A stretch of DNA of 64,000 nt. It comes from Actinoplanes sichuanensis (GTDB taxonomy: Bacteria; Actinomycetota; Actinomycetes; Mycobacteriales; Micromonosporaceae). The translations under genes and the position numbers were made by a program. How positions within the stretch are numbered: the stretch's first letter is position 1; every line of letters starts with the position of its first letter. This document shows, piece after piece, positions 41,407 to 54,122 of this stretch. The stretch lies in contig NZ_AP028461.1 of the NCBI RefSeq assembly GCF_033097365.1, positions 1,178,001 to 1,242,000 of the forward strand, given 5' to 3'. The notes under the pieces were generated by a model. That model was not told where the DNA came from. It saw only the letters and a list, made by a program, of their open reading frames with translations, and did not search any database.

Positions 41407-42200
41407 CGGGCGTCCAGGATGAAGTCGGCATACGGGACCGTCCACACGGACTCGTGGGCGACGCGGTGGCCGGTGTGGCCGTCCTCGCCGTATAGCGTGC
41501 CGTGATCGGAGCAGAGGATCACCTGACAGGGCCGGCCACGCCCGGTGACCAGGGCGAACAGGCGGTCGAGTCGGCCATCGACATACTCCAGGGCGGCCGC
41601 GTGTGTGGTCGGGTCGTCGTCGGTGGCGCCGGGGAGGTAGTGGCGGTTCGGCTGGTGCAGAGCGGCGACGTTGACGAACGTGAACAGTGGCTGCTCCGCC
41701 GGCAGCCCGCCGATGATCGTTTCCAGGCGGTCGATCTGGGCTCCGAGACAGTCCGGCGCGGTCACCCCGAACGCCTCCTCCCAGTGTGCTTCGGCGAACA
41801 GCCCCGGCAACACCCGGCCCAGCGGCGCGGCCGGATTGAAGAACCCGACCCCACCCAGGCAGACCGTGTGATAGCCGGCCGCGGCCAACCCGGTGGGCAG
41901 ATCCGGGGCATCGAAGACGAAGGTGCCGGGACCGCTGGTCTCGCTGCCCCCGAACCGGGCCGCGAACATCCGCTCATGCGGCCCCGGCGTCACCGGCGTC
42001 GGCAGGAACCCGGCGAAGAACGCATGATGCGCGGCGTAGGTGAAACTCGCCGGGGTGTGCCGCCGCTCCCACACCCCACCGGGTAGGACCTTCGCGAGGT
42101 ACGGCGTCCGTCCGCCCGCCAGACACTCCACCGCCACGTCGTAACGCAACGTGTCGAGGGTGACGAACAGCAGGTCATGACTCCCGATCAGCTCACGCAC
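41403..42200 (-). CDS. STM4013/SEN3800-family hydrolase (alkaline-phosphatase superfamily)
   Basis: This is a 265-residue cytosolic protein. V-T-L-D-T-L-R-Y-D near the N-terminus (Asp about 15 and 19) and C-S-D-H-G-T-L-Y-G-E-D-G-H-T-G-H near the C-terminus (about 229-244) supply the Asp/His metal ligands of the alkaline phosphatase/sulfatase fold. A Thr at the nucleophile position is plausible (D-T-L-R-Y-D). N-V-A-A-L-H-Q-P-N-R-H-Y is another conserved block. It probably hydrolyses a phosphate or sulfate ester, or transfers such a group. GTG 42200 overlaps STM4014 by 13 bp. Confidence 0.85.
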   Translation of the reverse strand: MRELIGSHDLLFVTLDTLRYDVAVECLAGGRTPYLAKVLPGGVWERRHTPASFTYAAHHAFFAGFLPTPVTPGPHERMFAARFGGSETSGPGTFVFDAPDLPTGLAAAGYHTVCLGGVGFFNPAAPLGRVLPGLFAEAHWEEAFGVTAPDCLGAQIDRLETIIGGLPAEQPLFTFVNVAALHQPNRHYLPGATDDDPTTHAAALEYVDGRLDRLFALVTGRGRPCQVILCSDHGTLYGEDGHTGHRVAHESVWTVPYADFILDAR

Positions 42201-43390
42201 GGCACACCCACCCCGGCGGCGGTCGCCGCACCGCTCGGCGCCCAGCCGGCCGTGAGGGCGGCGATCTGGGCGCCGTAGGTGTCGAGGCCGTCGGCCAGGA
42301 CTCGGGGGAGCAGGTCGCCGAACGCGTTCACTTCGGCCACCGCGTGTTCGCGCCAGCCGGTGCGGAACATCAGGTCGACGCCGACGTGCAGGGTGCCGGG
42401 AAAGCACGCCGCCGCCCGCGCGCACGTCTCCATCGCCGCAGCCCAGGAGAGGGAGCCGGCGGCCGCCCGGACCGCTGCGACATCGCCGCGTGCGTTGCCG
42501 AGGTGCAGGTTGGTCATGGGGGAGCGGCTGGTCCGGACCACCACATGCCGTGGCCGGCCGGCGATCACCACGACCCGCAGGTCGAGGACCCGATCGTTGA
42601 GGGCCGCTTTCGGGAACCACCGCTCGACGTGCAACCCGTCCGGCCCCAGCCGGTCGACGATCGCCCTGATCGAGGCTTCGTCGGTATAGCGGCGGACCTG
42701 GAGGTTGTTGAAGATCCGGCCGCCACTGAGCTCGACCGAGGTGACCGCGGACAGTCGACGCCCGGCGACCGCGAAGGCGACCACGCCGGACGCCGAGGAA
42801 CCGTGAGCCGGTTTGACGAACACCCGGCTCCACCCGACACCGGCCATCGCGGCGCGCAATGACTCGTAGTCGTGCACCGGCGGCAACGCGGGCGGCACCG
42901 GAATGCCCGCCGCGGCCAGCAGCGCGTGACAGCGCGGCTTGTCGCTCATGGTGAGGATGTCGCCCGGCTGGTTGAGCAGCAGACCGCCACCGGCCACGAC
43001 CCGGTCGAGGGCGACCCGCAGGCCCGCGAACGCCGCCGCGGTCCCGACGATCTCCCCGTGCTCGGCGGCCACCGCCGGTCGCCCGCTGCCGGCCTCCCGC
43101 AACAGTCGGTCGACCTCGGCATCCTCCCCCGGCGACTCGATCCGGACGACCATGCCCGGCCCGGGGACGGCCGCCCCGGCCGAATCGAGAACACCAGCCT
43201 GCCCGGGTGTGGTGTGCCGGGGTGTGGTGTGCCCGGGTGAGGTGCGGTCGGCCGACATGCGCGGTGCGCCGGCCGACAGAACCTCTCGCCACGGGTAGAC
43301 GACCGGGTCGGGAAGGCCCGCCCGGCGGGCGGCCTCGGTGAACAGGGTCACCCGGCGGTTGTCCGGGTTTGCGACGACGGCGAGGCGCAC
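42188..43390 (-). CDS. STM4014-family ATP-grasp-like protein
   Basis: This is a 400-residue protein. The block S-R-V-F-V-K-P-A-H-G-S-S-A-S-G-V (about 187-202) is the ATP-grasp nucleotide-binding lysine region, and A-V-A-E-V-N-A-F-G-D (about 360) is the C-terminal metal-ligand Glu/Asn motif. ATP-grasp enzymes form amide or related bonds by acyl-phosphate activation, so it is the likely ligase of the operon. A local H-T-T-P-R-H-T-T-P-G run (about 55-66) arises from a small GT-rich DNA repeat and is probably dispensable. GTG 43390 shares one base with the STM4015 stop. Confidence 0.85.
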   Translation of the reverse strand: MRLAVVANPDNRRVTLFTEAARRAGLPDPVVYPWREVLSAGAPRMSADRTSPGHTTPRHTTPGQAGVLDSAGAAVPGPGMVVRIESPGEDAEVDRLLREAGSGRPAVAAEHGEIVGTAAAFAGLRVALDRVVAGGGLLLNQPGDILTMSDKPRCHALLAAAGIPVPPALPPVHDYESLRAAMAGVGWSRVFVKPAHGSSASGVVAFAVAGRRLSAVTSVELSGGRIFNNLQVRRYTDEASIRAIVDRLGPDGLHVERWFPKAALNDRVLDLRVVVIAGRPRHVVVRTSRSPMTNLHLGNARGDVAAVRAAAGSLSWAAAMETCARAAACFPGTLHVGVDLMFRTGWREHAVAEVNAFGDLLPRVLADGLDTYGAQIAALTAGWAPSGAATAAGVGVPCVS

Positions 43391-44313
43391 TACTCGGCCA
43401 CCGCCGTGTAGCGGCCCCACTCCTCTTCCTTCTGTGGGTCGGAGACGTCGACCTCGACGCCGGGCAGCTCGTCGACCACCCGCTGCGCCGTCTCGGTCGA
43501 CATGAAGTGGTGACTGAGGTTGAGTCTGCGCAGGTGGGTGAGCGGCTGACCGGCCAGCAGTGTCTCCGCCCCGGCGTCGCCGAGCACACCCAGCGACAGG
43601 TCGAGGTCGGTGACGCGAGCGACGATGGGTGCGGCCGCGACGGCCGCGGCCAGCTCCTCGGCGATCTCGGCGTTACGCAGGCCCAGGTAGGTGAGCGCGG
43701 GCAGGGAGCGGCCGGCCAGGATCGGCGCCAGGTCGTCGGCGCGGGCGTCGCCGCCATACTGATCGACGCCCAGCCACAGCTCCAGGTGGGTCAGATTGGG
43801 CAGGTCGCTGGCGGCGACGGCCCGGACCACGTCGGCGGGCAGACCACCGGACTGGAACACCAGCTCCCGCAGCCCCTCGTGGTGGACCGGCCGCAACTGG
43901 AGGTCCTCGGCGCCACGGATCCACAGGCGCTCCAGGGCCGGGAAGGCCTCGAGCAGCGCAGTGATGTCGCCCTGGTCGATCCAGGAGATCTCGCACTCCT
44001 CACCGGTGAGCTCGCCGATGAACAGCGCCCGCAACCCGCTCAGCCGTGCCGCGTTGTCGATGAGCAGCTGATACGGGAACGGGGTGTCGTAGGCCGACCC
44101 CCACTCGCCGACGATCAGCGCGGTCGGGCCGGCCGGCCCGGTGCGCTGGAGCAGCTGCTCGAAGGCGGCCTCGAACTCCTCCGGCGGCGCCTCGAACTCC
44201 TCCATGCTGATCCGCCAGGCGACCGCGGCCGCATCGGCGACCGTGGCCTCCTCGTCATCGGCCGCGACCACGGGCAGCCCCGCGAATTCGTCCACGTGCT
44301 CGTAAATGCCCAC
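43390..44313 (-). CDS. STM4015-family leucine-rich-repeat protein
   Basis: This 307-residue acidic cytosolic protein has leucine-rich repeats at about 115-285: L-E-R-L-W-I-R, L-R-E-L-V-F-Q, L-T-H-L-E-L-W-L, L-T-Y-L-G-L-R-N-A-E, V-T-D-L-D-L-S-L and L-R-R-L-N-L-S-H. It begins M-G-I-Y-E-H at GTG 44313 behind GGGGAG, and is the first gene of the STM4015-to-4011 operon. LRR proteins are binding scaffolds; here it may hold a substrate or partner for the enzymes that follow (inference). Confidence 0.85.
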   Translation of the reverse strand: MGIYEHVDEFAGLPVVAADDEEATVADAAAVAWRISMEEFEAPPEEFEAAFEQLLQRTGPAGPTALIVGEWGSAYDTPFPYQLLIDNAARLSGLRALFIGELTGEECEISWIDQGDITALLEAFPALERLWIRGAEDLQLRPVHHEGLRELVFQSGGLPADVVRAVAASDLPNLTHLELWLGVDQYGGDARADDLAPILAGRSLPALTYLGLRNAEIAEELAAAVAAAPIVARVTDLDLSLGVLGDAGAETLLAGQPLTHLRRLNLSHHFMSTETAQRVVDELPGVEVDVSDPQKEEEWGRYTAVAE

Positions 44314-44410
44314 AGGACTCCCCTAGCCCGTAATCGACGCTCACCGGAACAGTGCCGAGAACCTAGCAGCCCCCACCGACACTTTCGCGCCGCGCGTAAC
44401 CCTCGCGGGC

Positions 44411-44430
44411 GACCCGCTGCTCAGCGGGTC
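44411..44430. terminator. Hairpin between the symporter and STM4015 genes
   Basis: GACCCGCTGCTCAGCGGGTC is a perfect dyad (8-bp stem, 4-nt loop). It lies downstream of the symporter stop (44524, leftward gene) and upstream of the STM4015 start, so it probably ends the symporter transcript. Confidence 0.55.
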
Positions 44431-44435
44431 GGGTC

Positions 44436-44491
44436 GATCGGACGCCCGCGATCGGACGCCCGCGATCGGACGCCCGCGATCGGACGCCCGC
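44436..44491. repeat. Four perfect 14-bp tandem repeats
   Basis: GATCGGACGCCCGC is repeated four times without change (44436, 44450, 44464, 44478) between the symporter gene and the STM4015 operon. Perfect identity suggests recent duplication or selection as a binding array. Confidence 0.9.
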
Positions 44492-44523
44492 GACCGGGGT
44501 CCGCGGGCGCGCCGGCTTCCTCG

Positions 44524-46191
44524 TCACGGGACGCGCTGCTCGGGCATGTGATGCGGTGGATACGGTGCCGAGATCGGTCGGCCGCCGGATCCGCCGGTGG
44601 GTAGGCCGTCGATCAGCTCGTCGAGACGTTTCAGGTAGGGGTCGCCGGCGTCGGCGTGGTAGTCGTCGGGGCGGGTGCGGTCGTCGCCGTCGCGGACTCC
44701 GGCCGCTCGCACGAGCAGGGTGAGCACGACGGTGACGAGCAGGTTGACGGCGAGAGCGACGACGCCGACGTAGATGCTCCGGCCGTCGCCGAGCGACCAG
44801 CTGGAGCCGCCGAAATGTTCGGCCACGACCCTGCCGGTGGCGTCGAGTTTCGGGATGTCCCAGAGCATCACCAGACCGGTCACCAGGCCGCTGATCAGGC
44901 CGGCGGTGAGCGCGGCCCGATGGAACCACGGGGTGAGCAGGCCGAGGAAGACCGCCGGGATGGTCTGCAGGATCAGCACGCCGCCGATCAGCTGCAGGTC
45001 GACGGAGAACGCCGGATCCACGGCGAGGATCAGGGCGGCCGCGCCGAACTTGACGACCAGGGACACCCACCGGCTGGTCCACGCCTCGGCCTCGGGGGTG
45101 GCGTTCGGTCGCAGGTAGGTGCGGTAGAGGCTGCGGGTGAACGCGTTGGCCGCGGCGATCGACATGACGGCGGCCGGGATCAGGGCGGCGATGCTCAGCG
45201 CGGCGTACGCGACCCCCGCCGACCAGCTGGGGAAGTACTCGTGGATCAGCCGTGGCACGACGGTGTTGAGGTCGCCGTCAGCCGGTGTCACGCCTCGGGC
45301 CAGTGCGAAGACGCCGAGCATGGCCATCAGGCCCAGCGCCATGCAGTAGACCGGCAGCGCCGCGGCGTTTCGGCGGACCGTGTCGCGGTCTTTGGCGGCG
45401 AGCATCCCGACCAGGGCGTGTGGGTAGGCGAAGATGGCCAGGGCCGACCCGATCACCAGGGTCAGGAAGCCCAGGTGGCCGGTTTCCGGCAGCAGCAGCC
45501 CGTCGGCCGGGTTGGGAGTGGCGGCGAACCGGGTCGCGGCACCGCGGAAGGCGCTGCCCCATCCGCCGTACATGGCCACCATCAGCGCCGCGGTGATCAG
45601 CATCCAGCCGAGCAGCACGTCCTTGACCACCGACAGCAGGGCGGGTGCGCGCAGCCCGGACCGGAACGTGCAGATCGACACGAGCGTCACCGCGGCCAGC
45701 AACGGCCACTCGCCCCCGAACCCGACGGTCCGCAGCACCGCCTGCAACGAGATGAGCTGCACCGCGACATAGGGGATCGTCGCCAGGATCCCGGTGACGG
45801 CGACCAGCGCCCCGAGCCCCGGTGAGCCGAATCGGGCGGCCGCGAACTCGCTGTGGGTGAGGAAGCCGTGCCGTCGCGCCACCGACCACGCCCGAGTGGT
45901 GAAGATGAAGGTCAGGGGCGTGGTGACGATCGCGAACGGCACGGCGAACCACCCGATCGCACCGACGCCGTAGGTGAGCGCCGGGACGGCGATGAACGTG
46001 TACGCGCTATACATGCTCCCGCCGAGCAGGAACCAGATCGTCCAGTTGCCGAACGCCCGCCCGCCGACACTCCACTCCTCGAGGTGGTAGGGGTCGGCGG
46101 GCCGGCGCCAGCGGGCGGCACCGAAGCCGAGCAGCACGACGCCCGTCATCAGGACCAGGAAGACGCCGACCTCGACGTCTCGATCGGTCAC
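44524..46191 (-). CDS. Sodium:solute symporter (SSS family)
   Basis: This 555-residue protein has about 13 membrane helices. G-N-W-T-I-W-F-L-L-G-G-S-M-Y-S-A-Y-T-F near the N-terminus and the central R-S-G-L-R-A-P-A-L-L-S-V-V-K-D-V-L-L-G-W are SSS landmarks, with sodium-site small residues in the first of these. SSS proteins partnered with a DUF3311 protein often import organic acids or related metabolites; the substrate is unknown here. GTG 46191 overlaps the DUF3311 stop (GTGA). The C-terminal 70 residues are a soluble tail with D-D-Y-H-A-D-A-G-D. Confidence 0.92.
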   Translation of the reverse strand: MTDRDVEVGVFLVLMTGVVLLGFGAARWRRPADPYHLEEWSVGGRAFGNWTIWFLLGGSMYSAYTFIAVPALTYGVGAIGWFAVPFAIVTTPLTFIFTTRAWSVARRHGFLTHSEFAAARFGSPGLGALVAVTGILATIPYVAVQLISLQAVLRTVGFGGEWPLLAAVTLVSICTFRSGLRAPALLSVVKDVLLGWMLITAALMVAMYGGWGSAFRGAATRFAATPNPADGLLLPETGHLGFLTLVIGSALAIFAYPHALVGMLAAKDRDTVRRNAAALPVYCMALGLMAMLGVFALARGVTPADGDLNTVVPRLIHEYFPSWSAGVAYAALSIAALIPAAVMSIAAANAFTRSLYRTYLRPNATPEAEAWTSRWVSLVVKFGAAALILAVDPAFSVDLQLIGGVLILQTIPAVFLGLLTPWFHRAALTAGLISGLVTGLVMLWDIPKLDATGRVVAEHFGGSSWSLGDGRSIYVGVVALAVNLLVTVVLTLLVRAAGVRDGDDRTRPDDYHADAGDPYLKRLDELIDGLPTGGSGGRPISAPYPPHHMPEQRVP

Positions 46192-46385
46192 GGCCGGCCC
46201 TCGCGGGTGGCGAGGTAGACGACCGTGATCACGACCATCGCGAGCAGTGCGCAGGCGAACTGATACCAGAAGAAGAACGGCACGCCGAACAGAGTCGGCT
46301 CGATCCGATTGGCGAACGGGGTCAGCAGCGGAGCAGCGGTCGGTATGACCAGCAGCCACTGCCAGTGACGGGAGCGGGGCGACAT
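46188..46385 (-). CDS. DUF3311 small membrane protein, symporter partner
   Basis: This 65-residue protein has two hydrophobic segments (about 9-28 and 34-58) and the G-V-P-F-F-F-W-Y-Q core of DUF3311. Such proteins are nearly always encoded directly before an SSS symporter and probably act as a small subunit. ATG 46385 follows AGGAGA. The stop overlaps the symporter start by 4 bp. Confidence 0.9.
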   Translation of the reverse strand: MSPRSRHWQWLLVIPTAAPLLTPFANRIEPTLFGVPFFFWYQFACALLAMVVITVVYLATREGRP

Positions 46386-46461
46386 CTTCGTCTCCTGCTG
46401 TCGTGGGGTGCGGCGGGAGCCGCCGGAGGCCGGCCACGGCGAGGAGAACGCGGAACTATTA

Positions 46462-46474
46462 GCACTGCTAGTGC
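46462..46474. promoter_or_regulatory. Dyad GCACT-GCT-AGTGC upstream of DUF3311/symporter
   Basis: A perfect 5-bp inverted repeat with 3-bp centre in an unusually AT-rich stretch (ACTATTAGCACTGCTAGTGCC) about 77 bp before the DUF3311 start. It is a candidate operator for the symporter operon. The regulator is not evident nearby. Confidence 0.4.
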
Positions 46475-46534
46475 CGAAACCGTGAAGATTGTTCTACCGC
46501 CCCGTCTCCAAAGAGGAAAGACCCTGATCAAAAC

Positions 46535-46885
46535 TCAGTCGTCGTCGCCGTCATCATCCGCGTCCGCGGTTTTGGTCACGACCTGAAAGGAAGCGTCCAG
46601 ATCGACATCCCACTCCTGACCGGCCGGATCGCGGACCTCGGCCTCGTAGGCCACGCCCTGGTCGTCGGAGGCCTCCGTCTCCAGAACGGTGCCGCCGGGG
46701 ATGGCGGCGAGGGCCGCGGTCTCCACCGAGGTGCGCTCCTCGGCGCTCAGCACCCGATCATCGGCGTCCGGCTTGCCGCCCGCGTTGGCGGCCGTCGCCC
46801 ACACGGTGCCACCGGCGCCGAGGGCGGCCACGAGGGCGATCCCGCCGATGACCGTGCGCTTGCTGCGGAGCTTGCTGGTGTCCAT
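46535..46885 (-). CDS. PepSY-domain exported protein
   Basis: This is a 116-residue protein. The signal-like N-terminus (about 10-33, T-V-I-G-G-I-A-L-V-A-A-L-G-A-G-G) implies export or anchoring. The rest is one PepSY-like unit (about 45-105): E-R-T-S-V-E-T-A-A-L-A-A-I-P-G-G-T-V, then A-Y-E-A-E-V, ending W-D-V-D-L-D-A-S-F-Q-V-V and an acidic tail. PepSY proteins inhibit or modulate peptidases or bind ligands in the cell wall. It lies 160 bp after the two-component pair on the same strand and may be its target. Confidence 0.8.
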   Translation of the reverse strand: MDTSKLRSKRTVIGGIALVAALGAGGTVWATAANAGGKPDADDRVLSAEERTSVETAALAAIPGGTVLETEASDDQGVAYEAEVRDPAGQEWDVDLDASFQVVTKTADADDDGDDD

Positions 46886-46897
46886 CAGGTGTGCCTT

Positions 46898-46964
46898 TCT
46901 CGCGGAAGAACGAGCACGTCTCGCGGGAAGAAGCGAGCACGTCTCGCGGGGAACAACGAGTACG
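46898..46964. repeat. Three 21-23-bp direct repeats upstream of the PepSY gene
   Basis: TCTCGCGG-AAGAA-CGAGCACG-type units start at 46898, 46919 and 46942. They sit immediately upstream of the PepSY ribosome site. The regular spacing of about two helical turns makes them candidate response-regulator binding sites. Confidence 0.6.
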
Positions 46965-47045
46965 GCGACAGCTTGCGCCCCGGTCCCTGAATCTCCCCTG
47001 AACGCACCTGAAAGCCCCTTCAGAAAGCGGGCGCGGATCGGTTGG

Positions 47046-48306
<1,261 letters not shown>

Positions 48307-48320
<14 letters not shown>

Positions 48321-48984
48321 CACCGAGTCGATACCCCGCCCCGCGCACGGTCTGGATCGCCTCCCGCCCGAACGGCCGGTCGATCTTGTTGCGCAGATGT
48401 CGTACATACACCTCGACGATGTTGGGATCGCCGTCGAAGTCGGCATCCCACACCGCCTCCATGATCCGCTGCTTCGACACCACGTCGCCGGTGTTGCGGG
48501 CCAGGAACGCCAGCAGCGCGAACTCGCGGGCGGTCAAGTCGATCCGGGTCTCGCCCCGCCACACCTTCCGGGAGGCCGGATCGATCCGCAGGTCACCGGC
48601 GGTCAATTGGACCGGGCGCTCGCGGGCACCGCGCCGGGCCACCGCTCGTAATCGGGCCACCAACACCGGGTACGAGAACGGCTTCGTCAGATAGTCGTCG
48701 GCGCCGGTGTCCAGACCCTCGACCTGGTCCCACTCGCCGTCCTTGGCGGTGAGCATCACGATCGGTGTCCAATTCTCCTCGGCGCGTAGCGCGGCACAGA
48801 CCTGATAGCCGTTGAGCTTGGGCAGCATCAGGTCCAGAACGATCACGTCGTAATCGTTCTCCCTGGCCAGCCACAAGCCGTCGACGCCGTCCGGTGCGAC
48901 GTCGACAGCGAAGCCCTCGGCCTCCAGGCCCACCCGCAACGACCAGGCGAGCCGCTTCTCGTCCTCCACGACGAGTACACGCAT
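48307..48984 (-). CDS. OmpR/PhoB-family response regulator
   Basis: This is a 225-residue protein. The receiver domain has E-D-E (7-9), phospho-acceptor Asp in V-I-V-L-D-L-M-L-P (about 50) and a Lys in Y-L-T-K-P-F (about 102). A winged-helix DNA-binding domain follows (about 130-222: L-T-A-R-E-F-A-L-L-A-F-L-A-R-N, I-V-E-V-Y-V-R-H-L-R-N-K-I-D). ATG 48984 is the natural start; a longer frame overlaps the divergent gene. It is the partner of the overlapping kinase. Confidence 0.93.
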
Positions 48985-49141
48985 GCCGCCATGATTGCCC
49001 ACCCGACCTGAATCCACCCTGAACGCGACGGAGGACACCGACGGTGCGGGCGGGGCGAGGAGGGCGCCGGAGAGACGGAAGCACCCTGAGATAACGTCGT
49101 GGTGGTTTCGACGACCTGCGGCAGGGGGACAAGCGGACGCG

Positions 49142-53199
<4,058 letters not shown>

Positions 53200-53200
<1 letters not shown>

Positions 53201-53502
53201 TGACCACCGAGCTCAACCTCACGACGAGTCCCGGCCCGGACGGTGGCGTCGTCCTCACCGCCTGCGGCGAGATCGACATGAGTAACGCCGAAACCTTCGC
53301 CGACGCGCTGATCCAGGCGGTCGCCGGCGCGGCCGGCGCCCGCCTGATCGTCGACATCACCGCGGTCCAATACCTGGACAGCGCGGGTCTCGCGGCGCTT
53401 TTCGCCCAGGCCGATCACATCGAGTTGCGTACGGGACCCCTGCTCGCACCGCTGCTGGAGATCTCCGGCCTGACCGACCTGACCACGGTCCACCGCGTCT
53501 GA
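53200..53502 (+). CDS. STAS-domain anti-sigma factor antagonist (RsbV-like)
   Basis: This is a 100-residue single STAS domain. The phosphorylatable Ser lies in Y-L-D-S-A-G-L-A-A-L (Ser61). ATG 53200 shares a base with the preceding TGA, so it is coupled to the hybrid phosphatase. The expected mechanism is dephosphorylation by the SpoIIE domain and phosphorylation by the RsbW-like domain of the same upstream protein, with the unphosphorylated STAS releasing a sigma factor. No sigma factor gene is nearby. Confidence 0.92.
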
Positions 53503-53590
53503 CCGGCGCCCGGATCCGGTCAGGAATCGAGAAGCCCGACGGACCGCTCGGTGACTAGCGTTCGGGCTGTTCCCGAGCCCGGAGGCCCTG

Positions 53591-53791
53591 ATGATCATCC
53601 GTCGCGTTCACCGCTGGACGTCCGCCGTCTTCACCGCAACGGTCGTGCTGACGTTCCTCGCGCTAGCCCAGGAGGACCCGATCGTCTGGGTCTCCTACGT
53701 TCCGCTGCTCCCGCTGGCCGTGCTGATGCTCACCGGCCTGTACCTTTTCGTCCGGCCCTTCCTGCGCCGTCGTCAGTCGCTTGATCAGTGA
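53591..53791 (+). CDS. Small two-helix membrane protein
   Basis: This is a 66-residue protein, ATG 53591 with GGAGG 5 bp upstream. Helices at about 11-26 and 32-54 are separated by Q-E-D-P-I-V-W-V-S. The basic C-terminus (R-R-R-Q) suggests a cytosolic tail. No family is recognised. Its last 129 bp overlap, on the other strand, the 3' end of the convergent membrane-protein gene. Confidence 0.65.
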   Translation: MIIRRVHRWTSAVFTATVVLTFLALAQEDPIVWVSYVPLLPLAVLMLTGLYLFVRPFLRRRQSLDQ

Positions 53792-54055
53792 CCGGATCAC
53801 GATCAACGGAATGATCCCGAACACGCCGAACGACATGTCGATCAGCGTCCATCCGAACGGCAGCTCCCGGACCGCCCCGGCGATCAGCGCCGGCGGGATG
53901 ATCCCGGCGCAGCACACCATGCCCCACTCGATCACCCAGACGTTGCGGACCGGATCCCGCCACGGCCCCCAGAACGCCACCGCGATGACCAGGTGGGCGA
54001 AGGCGAGCCAGTCGGTCCCGTAGGCGACGAACGGATGGTCCCGCCCGGTCGCCAC
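53663..54055 (-). CDS. Conserved multi-helix membrane protein, unknown function
   Basis: This is a 130-residue protein. The block D-H-P-F-V-A-Y-G-T-D-W-L-A-F-A-H, followed by D-P-V-R-N-V-W-V-I-E-W-G-M and D-M-S-F-G-V-F-G-I-I-P-L, resembles a widespread family of small bacterial membrane proteins with about three helices. The only in-frame start is GTG 54055; similar proteins usually have a few more N-terminal residues, and the frame is open further upstream, so the true start is unsure. The last 40 residues (basic, Gln-rich) look like read-through into the antisense of the neighbouring gene rather than family sequence. Confidence 0.6.
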   Translation of the reverse strand: MATGRDHPFVAYGTDWLAFAHLVIAVAFWGPWRDPVRNVWVIEWGMVCCAGIIPPALIAGAVRELPFGWTLIDMSFGVFGIIPLIVIRSLIKRLTTAQEGPDEKVQAGEHQHGQREQRNVGDPDDRVLLG

Positions 54056-54122
54056 CAGGCCGTCCCGGATCCGAACCCTCCGCAGGATCCGTGCAGGGTG
54101 GCGACCAGCCGGGACTGATCGG

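Noticed and set aside
39134..44313. STM4011-4015 cluster considered as a RiPP gene cluster
   Set aside because: No small precursor-like gene, recognition element, protease or exporter was seen within or beside the five genes, so a RiPP assignment is not supported, though a distant precursor cannot be excluded.
44436..44491. Four 14-bp repeats considered as an origin-type iteron array
   Set aside because: No replication initiator gene, AT-rich unwinding region or DnaA boxes are nearby.
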